Of a stretch of 13,469 nucleotides of DNA, positions 7,271 to 13,469 are shown one piece after another. This DNA comes from Burkholderiaceae bacterium (GTDB lineage: Bacteria; Pseudomonadota; Gammaproteobacteria; Burkholderiales; Burkholderiaceae_E). Both the position numbers and the translations under genes were made by a program. The first letter of the stretch is position 1; every line of letters begins with the position of its first letter. Below the pieces are notes generated by a model, which saw only the letters and a list, made by a program, of their open reading frames with translations, was not told the origin of the DNA and did not search any database. The stretch covers positions 1 through 13,469 of the forward strand of contig JAHYJF010000071.1 of the NCBI GenBank assembly GCA_019428955.1, read 5' to 3'.

Positions 7271-8308
7271 TTACCGCACCGGTGGGGCGTACATGATTCC
7301 GCCTTCGCTCCAGAGCGCATTGACGCCGCGCGGCAGGTTGAGCGCGGAATCGGGGCCGACGTTACGCTCGAAGATCTCGCCGTAGTTGCCGACCGACTTG
7401 ATCGCGCGTGCCATCCAGTCCTTGTCCAGGCCCAGCAGCTTGCCGGTGTTCTCGGAGGTGCCCAGGATGCGCATCACGACCGGGTCCTTGCTGGTCTTGG
7501 CGAGTTGCTCGACATTGGCTTGCGTGATGCCGTATTCCTCGGACTCGACCAGCCCGAAGATTACCCACTTGGCGATCGCGAAGAACTCGTCGTCACCGCG
7601 CCGCACCACCGGCCCGAGCGGTTCCTTGGAGATCAGTTCGGGAAGGATCGCATGATCCTTGGGATTCTGGGCTTCTTTGTTGCGCGTCGAAGCCAGGCCC
7701 GAAGCGTCGGTGGTGTAGGCGGAACAACGTCCCGAGAAGTAGGCGCCGGTGGCGGCTTCGAGTTTCTCGAAGACGATCGGCTTGAGGTCGAGCTTGTTGG
7801 CGCGCGAGTAGTCGGTGAGGTTCTTCTCGGTGGTGGTGCCCGATTGCACGCAGACCGTCGCGCCCTTGAGCTGCTTGGCGCTCTTGATGTTGAGCTTGGT
7901 CGGGACCATGAAGCCCTGGCCGTCGTAATAGGTGGTGGCAGTGAAGTTCATCCCCAGCGATGCATCGCGGGTCAGCGTCCAGGTGGTGTTGCGCGACAGG
8001 ATGTCGACTTCGCCTGACTGCAGGGCGGTGAAGCGTTGCTGCGCGTTCAGTGGCACCCACTTGACCTTGTTGGCGTCGCCCAGCATGGCCGCGGCGATCG
8101 CGCGGCAAACGTCCACGTCCAGCCCCGACCACTTGCCCTGGCTGTCGGCGGCCGAGAAGCCGGCCAGACCCGTATTTACGCCGCAAACCAGCTGTCCGCG
8201 GGCCTTGATCGCATCGACGGTCTTGCCGGCGTGTGCCGCCGGGGCCGCGATCAGCGCCAGCGCCGTCGCCAGGCCGGTGACCACCATTTTGTAGTTTCTC
8301 GTTTCCAT
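7271..8308 (-). CDS. aapJ: General L-amino acid ABC transporter, periplasmic binding protein AapJ/BztA
   Basis: Periplasmic solute-binding protein (SBP_bac_3 family) that captures L-amino acids and delivers them to AapQM. It has 345 residues, within the AapJ/BztA range of about 340. A Sec signal peptide spans 1-27, with a hydrophobic core at 8-24 and likely cleavage after AHA. The mature part has the family hallmarks GVNTGLAGFS and GLDVDVCRAIAAA, a GEVDILSRNTTWT stretch near 99-111, and four cysteines (42, 68, 153, 195) that could pair in the periplasm. ATG at 8308 has GGAGA about 9 bases upstream. It is the first gene of aapJQMP. Confidence 0.96.
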   Translation of the reverse strand: METRNYKMVVTGLATALALIAAPAAHAGKTVDAIKARGQLVCGVNTGLAGFSAADSQGKWSGLDVDVCRAIAAAMLGDANKVKWVPLNAQQRFTALQSGEVDILSRNTTWTLTRDASLGMNFTATTYYDGQGFMVPTKLNIKSAKQLKGATVCVQSGTTTEKNLTDYSRANKLDLKPIVFEKLEAATGAYFSGRCSAYTTDASGLASTRNKEAQNPKDHAILPELISKEPLGPVVRRGDDEFFAIAKWVIFGLVESEEYGITQANVEQLAKTSKDPVVMRILGTSENTGKLLGLDKDWMARAIKSVGNYGEIFERNVGPDSALNLPRGVNALWSEGGIMYAPPVR

Positions 8309-8446
8309 GAGTTGAAGTCTCCAATGATTGTTTTACATGCGCCGTAGTGACCGCCGAGGCATTGACTGCCCAATTGGGTCATACATTAACCAATTTACCA
8401 CTTCCCTGCGCTCAGCAGACATTCCCCGGGTCGGGTTGGGGATTTT
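8309..8446 (-). promoter_or_regulatory. Upstream region of the aap operon, with an inverted repeat at 8372-8395
   Basis: This 138-base gap between gluQ and aapJ is more AT-rich than its surroundings and is the likely site of the aap promoter. It contains the inverted repeat AATTGG (8372-8377), 12 bases, CCAATT (8390-8395), about 65-90 bases before the aapJ start. Its shape fits a dimeric regulator site. I could not pick out a confident -35/-10 pair, and no GG-N10-GC sigma-54 core fits. Confidence 0.4.
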
Positions 8447-9340
8447 CTAGCTCACACCCTGGGTCCAGGAGGAATCGCGCCAGCGCTGGATCGCGTGCCG
8501 CCAGAACTGGCCGATGGTGCCTCGGGTCGGCACGGCGAGACCGAGGTGCGCCATGGCACGCTCCAGGGCTGGAAGCGGGTCGCCGGCGGTGATCGGCGCC
8601 GCTCCAGTCTGCTTGGAGAGCTTTTGCCCGTCCTGCGCGAGCACCACCGGCACGTGCAAGGTCCTGATCTCCGGGTAGGCCAGCAGCCGGCGCAGGTGGA
8701 TCTGGCGCGCGGTCGAGCCGACCAGGTCGGCGCCGCGCACGACGTCGGTGATCCCCTGCCAGGCGTCGTCGACCACCACGGCCAGCTGGTAGGCCCAGGA
8801 GCCGTCGGCGCGGCGCACTACAAAATCGCCCACCCCTTGCGCCAACACGCTCCGCTGCGTGCGGCCGTGATCCCAGCCGGCGGGGCGATCGGCCCAGGTG
8901 ATCGTCCCGTCGCCCACCCGCAGCCGCCAGGACCGGGCCGCGCGTCCGGGCGGGAGACCGGCGCGGCAGGTGCCCGGATAGACTGCTTCGCCGTCTGGCG
9001 TTGGACTGACTTGTGAATCGGCGATCTCGCGCCTGCTGCAGGCGCAGGGATAGACCAGTCCGGCATCCTGCAGGCGCTCGAACGCGTCCTGGTAGGCGGC
9101 GTGCCGGGCGCTCTGGAACAGGACCGGGGCATCCGCCTCGAAACCTAGCATGGCGAGCTCGGCAATGATTGCTTGCGCGGCACCGGGAGTTTCTCGTCGC
9201 GGATCGAGGTCTTCGATGCGCAACAGCCAGCGGCCGTCGTGAGCGCGGGCGTCGAGGTAGCTGGCGAGCGCGGTCACCAGCGACCCGGCGTGCAATGGAC
9301 CGGTCGGCGAGGGGGCGAAACGTCCGATGTAGCTGCTCAT
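8447..9340 (-). CDS. gluQ: Glutamyl-Q tRNA(Asp) synthetase GluQ-RS
   Basis: Cytoplasmic paralogue of the glutamyl-tRNA synthetase catalytic domain. It activates glutamate and attaches it to queuosine 34 of tRNA(Asp), not to a tRNA 3' end. It has 297 residues, typical for the family, and lacks the C-terminal anticodon-binding domain of GltX. Seen: N-terminal FAPSPTGPLHAGS with the HIGH-like PLHAGS at 15-20; RIEDLDPRRE at 41-50; a zinc site with Cys99, Cys101, Tyr121 and Cys125; and a KMSKS-like KLSKQTG at 240-246. ATG at 9340 lacks a strong ribosome site. In gammaproteobacteria the gene often follows dksA; here it stands alone, upstream of aapJ and divergent from a HAD phosphatase gene. Confidence 0.95.
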   Translation of the reverse strand: MSSYIGRFAPSPTGPLHAGSLVTALASYLDARAHDGRWLLRIEDLDPRRETPGAAQAIIAELAMLGFEADAPVLFQSARHAAYQDAFERLQDAGLVYPCACSRREIADSQVSPTPDGEAVYPGTCRAGLPPGRAARSWRLRVGDGTITWADRPAGWDHGRTQRSVLAQGVGDFVVRRADGSWAYQLAVVVDDAWQGITDVVRGADLVGSTARQIHLRRLLAYPEIRTLHVPVVLAQDGQKLSKQTGAAPITAGDPLPALERAMAHLGLAVPTRGTIGQFWRHAIQRWRDSSWTQGVS

Positions 9341-9411
9341 CGTGCCCGATCATAATCGCAAGTGATGCTTCGACAGCGTTCGCAAGGCGGTGCGCCGGTT
9401 TTTCGCCGCTC

Positions 9412-9438
9412 CTGACGGCCGCGGCGGACGGCTACAAT
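9412..9438 (+). promoter_or_regulatory. Candidate sigma-70 promoter for the HAD phosphatase gene
   Basis: TACAAT at 9433-9438 matches five of six -10 bases. CTGACG at 9412-9417 matches four of six -35 bases, but the spacer is only 15 bases. It sits 25-31 bases before the possible starts, in the 122-base gap between divergent genes. Confidence 0.4.
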
Positions 9439-9462
9439 TCGGCTTAAGAGCGGAGAACGACC

Positions 9463-10266
9463 TTGACCATGCAGCCCCTGGCCCTGATGCCGCGCGCCAC
9501 CGCAGCTGCGGTCCACACGGTCTTCAGCGATCTCGATGACACGGTGACGACTGACGGCCGGCTAACTGCCGAGGCCTACGCTGCGCTCGAGCAACTGCAG
9601 GCAGCCGGTATCCGGGTGATCCTGACCACCGGGCGCCCGGCAGGGTGGTGCGACCATATCGCCCGGATGTGGCCAGTCGACGGTGTCATCGGTGAGAATG
9701 GCGCGTTCTACTTCTGGTACGACCACGGGATGAGCCGGCTGTGCGCGCGCCATCAACTGCAGCACGACGAGCGCCGGGCGCAGGCGGCCAAGCTGAGCGC
9801 GGTCGGGGCGCGAATCCTGCGCGAGGTTCCCGGCTGCGCGCTGGCCTCGGACCAGTTCTGCCGGATCTACGACCTGGCGATAGATTTTCGCGAGGACGTC
9901 GCGCCGTTGCCGGACTCGGCTATCGACCGCATCGTGGCGCTGATGCGCTCCGCCGGGATGACCGCCAAGGTCAGCTCGATCCACGTCAACGGCTGGTTCG
10001 GCTCCTACGACAAGCTCACCATGGCGCACACCATGATGGGCGAGCGCTACGGGCTTGACCTGGACGCCGAGCGCGCGCGCTGCCTCTTCGTCGGCGATTC
10101 GCCCAACGACGCGCCGATGTTCGCGTACCTGCCCAACGCGGTCGGGGTCGCCAACGTGGCGCGATTCAGCGGCCGCATCGCGCACCTGCCGGCGTGGGTT
10201 ACCGCGGCGCCCTGCGGCGCCGGTTTCGCCGAGGTGGCGCGCTCCCTGGCCGAGGCCCGCGCCTAG
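9463..10266 (+). CDS. HAD-IIB family hydrolase (Cof-type / mannosyl-3-phosphoglycerate phosphatase-like)
   Basis: A cytoplasmic haloacid dehalogenase-family phosphatase; the substrate cannot be told from sequence. Catalytic motifs are complete, numbered from the TTG: motif I SDLDDTVTTDG with nucleophile Asp23 and acid Asp25; motif II TTGRP (55-59); motif III Lys184 (DKLT); motif IV GDSPND (211-216) for Mg2+. The insert between motifs II and III (about 85-180) corresponds to the C2-type cap that sets substrate choice in sugar-phosphate phosphatases. Length 267 is typical. The TTG at 9463 has GGAGAA 5 bases upstream; the ATG at 9469 would leave 11 bases, so either may be used. The TAG stop overlaps that of the convergent permease gene. 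Confidence 0.88.
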   Translation: MTMQPLALMPRATAAAVHTVFSDLDDTVTTDGRLTAEAYAALEQLQAAGIRVILTTGRPAGWCDHIARMWPVDGVIGENGAFYFWYDHGMSRLCARHQLQHDERRAQAAKLSAVGARILREVPGCALASDQFCRIYDLAIDFREDVAPLPDSAIDRIVALMRSAGMTAKVSSIHVNGWFGSYDKLTMAHTMMGERYGLDLDAERARCLFVGDSPNDAPMFAYLPNAVGVANVARFSGRIAHLPAWVTAAPCGAGFAEVARSLAEARA

Positions 10267-11138
10267 GTCGGGCCGACCGTCGCCGCGGCTCGCGAGGTGC
10301 CGAAGAACTCGTTGGCCACCAGCGCCCCGACTACCAGCAGGCCGCCCTGGATGGTGGCGATGCTCATCACCTCGCCGCCGAACATCCAGGCCCAGAGCGG
10401 GGCGAGCACCATCTCGAGCAGTGCGATCAGGGCTACCTCGTGGGGCGAGAGGAAACGCGTCGCCCGGACCAGCAGCATGCTTGGCAGCGCGAGCTGGAAA
10501 ACGCCGAGAAAGGCGATGATCGCGACGTCGCGCGGCGAGGGCGCGAAGGGCAGGGCGAAAGGGGCCATGACGAGCAGCGAAATGAGGGCACCGACCAGCA
10601 CCGCCGGCATCAGGTCGATGCGGGTGTGAATCTTGCGCAGGGTGACAAAATTGACCGCCGAGGCCAGCGGGCACGCCAGCGCGATGGTCATTCCGGCGTA
10701 GCCTTCACTGGAGATCCCGTGCCGGACCATCCACCAGATCCCGAACCCGGCCACCGACATCGCCACCCAGGTGCGCGACACGACCTGCTGGCGCAGCACC
10801 AGCCAGCCCAGAACGGCAGCAAAGAACGGCGCCAGGCTCAGCACCAGCAGGGTATTGGCCACCGTCGTGAGAGTGATCGCGAGCGTGAAAGCGGTGAACA
10901 TGATCGCCCACATCACGCCCGAGATCAGGCCGGGCCAGCCCATGGCGATGACTGGTTTGAGCGGGTTGGCGCGCCAGCGCCAGGCGAGCAGCGCGAACAC
11001 CGCCAGGGCGCAGAAGAGGCTGCGCAGGAACGTCAGTTCGATCCCGTTCTGGCGATCGAGCAATCGCACCAGGCCGCCGGCGGTGCTCCAGCACAGGGCG
11101 CAGAACGACATGGTGAGTACCGCCCGGCGGTGGCGCAC
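10263..11138 (-). CDS. EamA/DMT-superfamily inner-membrane transporter
   Basis: A membrane permease of the drug/metabolite transporter superfamily. Its 291 residues form two EamA repeats (about 8-137 and 148-280) that by hydrophobicity give about ten helices. The N-terminal CWSTAGGLVRLL and FLRSLFCAL segments and the later conserved EVALIALLEMVLAPLWAW are characteristic. Substrate is unknown; members export amino acids, metabolites or drugs. The GTG at 11138 gives the family-like start RHRRAVLTM, and the next ATG is at 11111. No good ribosome site is visible, and the frame stays open upstream across the composition break near 11,178, so the native leader may be missing. Its stop shares CTAG with the HAD gene, leaving no room for a terminator between them. 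Confidence 0.9.
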   Translation of the reverse strand: MRHRRAVLTMSFCALCWSTAGGLVRLLDRQNGIELTFLRSLFCALAVFALLAWRWRANPLKPVIAMGWPGLISGVMWAIMFTAFTLAITLTTVANTLLVLSLAPFFAAVLGWLVLRQQVVSRTWVAMSVAGFGIWWMVRHGISSEGYAGMTIALACPLASAVNFVTLRKIHTRIDLMPAVLVGALISLLVMAPFALPFAPSPRDVAIIAFLGVFQLALPSMLLVRATRFLSPHEVALIALLEMVLAPLWAWMFGGEVMSIATIQGGLLVVGALVANEFFGTSRAAATVGPT

Positions 11139-11281
11139 GCGGGCCAGGGTGGCCTGTTTGAAGGGATCTGGCGCGAGGGTAAATAAGTATAGACATATTT
11201 TATAGGTAGTTGATTGTTAACCAAGTCGCTGGCTCAGGAAGTAAAAGCTCCCAACCACTTAAAAGCAACGTTAAAACCAAA

Positions 11282-11322
11282 CTCCCTCCCCCTTGGCCGG
11301 GGGAGGGTCGGTGTGGGGGTGA
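11282..11322. repeat. GC-rich palindromic interspersed-type repeat upstream of hbd
   Basis: CCCTCCCCC (11284-11292) pairs perfectly with GGGGGAGGG (11299-11307) around TTGGCC. A G-rich tail, TCGGTGTGGGGGTGA, follows. It stands out sharply in an AT-rich spacer. Elements of this type (CCCTCCCC...GGGGAGGG followed by GGTGTGGGGGTG) recur between genes in many bacteria; that is from memory, not a search. It lies 36-76 bases before the hbd start, inside its probable leader. Read in frame with hbd it gives the spurious peptide LPLGRGRVGVGV. Confidence 0.65.
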
Positions 11323-11341
11323 AAAGGCTCAATAATAATAT

Positions 11342-11348
11342 AAGGAGG
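11342..11348 (+). promoter_or_regulatory. hbd: Ribosome binding site that fixes the hbd start
   Basis: AAGGAGG lies 9 bases before the GTG at 11358-11360. It matches the 16S anti-Shine-Dalgarno sequence fully and is stronger than any site in the left part. It rules out the longer in-frame reading from 11214. Confidence 0.9.
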
Positions 11349-11357
11349 CTGATCAAA

Positions 11358-12209
11358 GTGGAAATCAAAACAATTGGCGTAATCGGCGCCGGTACTATGG
11401 GCAGCGGCATCGCCCAGGTAGCAGCCGAAGCCGGTTTTAAGGTGATCATGCGTGATATTGAAGACAGCTTTGTCGAACGGGGCATCAAAAATATCAGTAA
11501 AAACCTCGGCCGCGCTGTCGAAAAGGGTAAAAAGAGCCAGGATGAAGCAGATCAGATTGCCGGACGTATTAGCGGCACTTCCCTGCTTGATGACTTAAAA
11601 GAGGCCGACCTGATTATCGAGGCTGTTGTTGAAAATATGGAGTTAAAGAAAGAGCTTTATGGAGAACTCGATCGCGTCTGCAGCCCTGACACGGTTTTTG
11701 CCTCAAATACATCCGGTTTAAGTATTACCGAGATGGCTTCAGCCACCAAGCGCCACGAAAAAGTGGTTGGCATGCACTTTTTCAACCCTGTGCCGGTGAT
11801 GAAACTGGTTGAAGTGATTAAGGGCGCGGCAACTTCAGAAGAAACCTTTAACCTGATCATGGAAATCTCAAAGAAGCTTGGCAAAGAGCCGATTGCCGTC
11901 AACGAAGCGCCGCTTTTCGTAGTTAACCGCATCCTGGTACCCATGATTAATGAAGCGGCTTATGTATTGATGGAAGGCGTTGCCGGTGCTGAGGATATTG
12001 ACAAGGGTATGATGCTCGGGGCAAACCACCCGATTGGCCCCCTGGCCTTAGCCGATCTGGTCGGCATTGACGTGCTCCTGGCCGTGCAGGATACCCTTTA
12101 CAAGGAAACCGGTGACTCCAAGTACCGGGCCTGCCCGCTGATCCGTAAAATGGTCCGCGCCGGCCATCTGGGTCGCAAGAGCGGCAAGGGCTTCTATAGT
12201 TACAGCTAG
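11358..12209 (+). CDS. hbd: 3-hydroxybutyryl-CoA dehydrogenase (3-hydroxyacyl-CoA dehydrogenase family)
   Basis: A cytoplasmic NAD(P)-dependent enzyme interconverting acetoacetyl-CoA and 3-hydroxybutyryl-CoA, in butyrate-type fermentation or short-chain beta-oxidation. From the GTG it has 283 residues, the normal single-unit length (about 280). The Rossmann motif GAGTMGSG is at 10-17. Ser119, His140 (MHFFNPVPVMKLVEV), Glu152 and Asn190 reproduce the catalytic spacing of human HADH (Ser137, His158, Glu170, Asn208). NRILVPMINEA (190-200) and GANHPIGPLALADLVGID mark the C-terminal domain. Codon use, the AAGGAGG site and sequence character look clostridial, unlike the genes to the left. No pathway partner (crt, thiolase, acyl-CoA dehydrogenase) lies in view; the upstream neighbour would be beyond the break. 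Confidence 0.96.
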   Translation: MEIKTIGVIGAGTMGSGIAQVAAEAGFKVIMRDIEDSFVERGIKNISKNLGRAVEKGKKSQDEADQIAGRISGTSLLDDLKEADLIIEAVVENMELKKELYGELDRVCSPDTVFASNTSGLSITEMASATKRHEKVVGMHFFNPVPVMKLVEVIKGAATSEETFNLIMEISKKLGKEPIAVNEAPLFVVNRILVPMINEAAYVLMEGVAGAEDIDKGMMLGANHPIGPLALADLVGIDVLLAVQDTLYKETGDSKYRACPLIRKMVRAGHLGRKSGKGFYSYS

Positions 12210-12402
12210 GCTACCAAAGCGAAAGGTTGTAAAGTAAGCAGCGTTATGGGGGACGGTTTGGCGTGCCTATCTAAGGCGACGTAAATTGGATGCGGTTAAA
12301 ACAAACATACAGGGGATATTCCTCTGCATGAATTGTACCACTGCAACGTTAAAAAAATAAGATAGAAGCATCTTTGTAGCTTTGAAAATAAGAAGAAATA
12401 AT
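12210..12402. other. Gene-free spacer after hbd
   Basis: I find no supported gene here. ATGGGGGACGGTTTGG at 12245-12260 resembles the GGGGACGGTT core of interspersed repeats seen in some Peptococcaceae; this is from memory and weak. An A-rich stretch (12350-12400) leads into the terminator at 12403. Confidence 0.4.
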
Positions 12403-12437
12403 AAGCCCCTCTGCATTAAGCAAAGGGGCTTTCTATA
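12403..12437. terminator. Bidirectional intrinsic terminator between hbd and the leftward gene
   Basis: AAGCCCCT (12403-12410) pairs with AGGGGCTT (12424-12431). One C/A mismatch follows, then TGC/GCA and an ATTAA loop. TTTCTATAT follows on the plus strand. On the minus strand a T-rich run (TTATTATTTCTTCTTATTTT) follows, 31 bases past the stop of the leftward gene. It best serves the leftward gene; for hbd it lies nearly 200 bases downstream. Confidence 0.85.
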
Positions 12438-12461
12438 TACCAATCAAGTATATGGTAGACC

Positions 12462-13373
12462 TTAGAATAACTCATACCAGGCAAGGGTTATCGCCTTTGG
12501 TCCGCCCTTTAGCCCATGAGTGTCAAATGATTCCCTAATCGAAGCTGAGCCAACTACATGGGCATCTTCTTCAAGGAGAGATATCTCGAAGGGATTACTA
12601 ATGCTGATTAAGCGACGCATTTCCCCACCCGAGGTATGGGCGTACTGCTCAATATTAAAGAAGTTACCTACGTAGTAATCACCACGTTCATAGCCCCTAC
12701 TGCGATGGTCGCGGTCTCTCCAGTATACATCGTCTTTCCAGAACCATAAATAATCTTCATCATAAGTGAAGGGTATTCCATTAATTTCTTCAATATCAGC
12801 TTCATAGGGTCCCGGTCCGTATGCGGCGAGAAACTCGGCATGATAACTGCCAATGTTACCTGGATTAGTTGCCAGCGAAGTGGCCCAAATTTGTTGGGTT
12901 AAACGTTTAACCGGAATGCTGCCATCTACTACAGCCGGATCATAAACATTTATAATATCACCGGCCTTTATGTCGTAATCTACATCACTGTAATCAGCAA
13001 TAGCTTCTACCATTGGCCGGCTGGCTAGGTCAATCACCGTGGTTACCCTCAAGTTGCCCAGGGCGTTTGCCGGCACCTGCCAGTCCGTAGTTTCATCAAC
13101 GTGGATGATATGGGCAGCCATGCGAACTGTCTCAATCTTTGATATTTCACCATAACCACGAATTTGTTGATATTTTACCGCGCCGGTAACATTATCATGA
13201 CCTAATTGGCGATCAATTGATATATTACCACCAATGTCATAAACAATGGTGTGGCTAAATCTTTTATCCATGTCCTGCAACATGGGGGGAAGCTCCTGCG
13301 CTATAACCGGAGCAGTCAGTGAAGCTAAAAATAATATAATTAGTGCAATTGGCAGATAAGGCTTTTTATGCAC
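12462..13373 (-). CDS. Exported protein of unknown function, 303 residues
   Basis: I do not recognise this family. The N-terminus MHKKPYLPIALIILFLASLTAPVIA is a typical Sec signal peptide, with likely cleavage after VIA near residue 25; I see no lipobox and no further membrane span. The mature chain has no cysteine, is acidic, and looks rich in beta-strand. A striking aromatic and charged stretch (about 201-232) includes DYLWFWKDDVYWRDRD and RGYERGDYYVG. No enzyme motif, repeat or anchor is visible. The start is GTG at 13373, with an in-frame TAA two codons upstream, so no earlier start exists; AAAGGA lies about 12 bases away, rather far. The gene stands alone, ends before a good terminator, and has the lower GC of the right part. 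Confidence 0.85.
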   Translation of the reverse strand: MHKKPYLPIALIILFLASLTAPVIAQELPPMLQDMDKRFSHTIVYDIGGNISIDRQLGHDNVTGAVKYQQIRGYGEISKIETVRMAAHIIHVDETTDWQVPANALGNLRVTTVIDLASRPMVEAIADYSDVDYDIKAGDIINVYDPAVVDGSIPVKRLTQQIWATSLATNPGNIGSYHAEFLAAYGPGPYEADIEEINGIPFTYDEDYLWFWKDDVYWRDRDHRSRGYERGDYYVGNFFNIEQYAHTSGGEMRRLISISNPFEISLLEEDAHVVGSASIRESFDTHGLKGGPKAITLAWYELF

Positions 13374-13469
13374 TCGTTAAACACATCCTTTCCCTGACTA
13401 ACCTGCGTATGTTTTTATGTTTAAGGCGCAAACAAACACCTTTTATACTTCTATGCCAGAATAAAAATT
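13374..13469 (-). promoter_or_regulatory. AT-rich upstream region of the exported-protein gene
   Basis: This is the only sequence upstream of the leftward gene before the window edge. On the minus strand it holds AT-rich hexamers, such as TATAAA within AGTATAAAAGG, that could be -10 boxes. I cannot pair one with a good -35, so this is a probable promoter region with no defined promoter. Confidence 0.3.

Larger units (their letters stand above)
11139..11357. other. Spacer containing the abrupt composition break (about 11,178)
   Basis: Bases 11139-11177 continue the GC-rich style of the left part (GCGGGCCAGGGTGGCC). From about 11178 the sequence becomes AT-rich (GTAAATAAGTATAGACATA) and stays lower in GC to the end of the window. 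Genes on the two sides differ in codon use, ribosome binding sites and apparent phylum. Apart from the palindromic repeat at 11284-11307, I see no gene or inverted-repeat ends here. TATACT and TATAAA hexamers occur, but without convincing -35 partners. Confidence 0.7.

Noticed and set aside
7211..8017. 268-codon open frame antisense to aapJ
   Set aside because: aapJ is clearly the real gene, and the opposite frame has no domain or ribosome site.
8361..8378. Possible sigma-54 promoter for aapJ (GGGCAGTCAATGCC on the minus strand)
   Set aside because: The GG and GC doublets are only 8 or 9 bases apart, whereas the -24/-12 core needs 10.
8412..9353. 313-codon frame overlapping gluQ on the same strand
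   Set aside because: An Arg-rich, out-of-frame shadow of gluQ, which has complete synthetase motifs.
10194..11186. 330-codon open frame antisense to the EamA transporter
   Set aside because: The Gln/Arg/His-rich shadow of a membrane protein gene; the minus-strand product has the family signature.
11214..11357. 48-codon N-terminal extension of hbd
   Set aside because: It translates the palindromic repeat into LPLGRGRVGVGV. The Rossmann fold begins right after the GTG at 11358, which has a consensus ribosome site.

Overview
The window splits into two parts of different character. Bases 1 to about 11,178 are GC-rich (roughly 65-70% by eye) and carry typical Betaproteobacteria genes. The RpoD type, the tRNA-Ile2(CAT) directly behind rpoD, an aap/bzt amino-acid transporter and gluQ all fit that class; Rhodocyclales would suit, but this is only an impression. 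From about 11,180 to the end the DNA drops to roughly 45-52% GC. It has a consensus AAGGAGG ribosome binding site, AT-rich spacers and a 3-hydroxybutyryl-CoA dehydrogenase of clostridial (Firmicutes, Peptococcaceae-like) character. The likeliest reading is a metagenomic contig joining two organisms near 11,178; recent transfer is the alternative.

Layout of the GC-rich part. rpoD, cut at its 5' end, runs rightward and is followed after 12 bases by a tRNA-Ile2(CAT) and then by a RhlE-type DEAD-box RNA helicase. Strong hairpins separate the helicase from a leftward four-gene operon, aapJ-aapQ-aapM-aapP, which encodes a complete ABC importer for general L-amino acids: binding protein, two permeases and ATPase. 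Upstream of aapJ, on the same strand, lies gluQ (glutamyl-Q tRNA(Asp) synthetase). A HAD-IIB phosphatase gene runs divergently from gluQ and meets a leftward EamA/DMT permease gene tail to tail, with the two TAG stops sharing one CTAG.

Layout of the right part. An AT-rich spacer with a GC-rich palindromic repeat leads into hbd (rightward, GTG start). A 252-base gap holding a bidirectional terminator follows, then a leftward gene for an exported, cysteine-free protein of about 300 residues that I do not recognise.

The left genes are housekeeping and nutrient-uptake functions: transcription initiation, RNA remodelling, amino-acid import and tRNA modification. I found no CRISPR array, transposase, phage module, toxin-antitoxin pair or evident new multigene system. 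The items most worth checking are the composition break, the unknown secreted protein, the repeat upstream of hbd, and the hairpin linking the rpoD stop to the tRNA acceptor strand.
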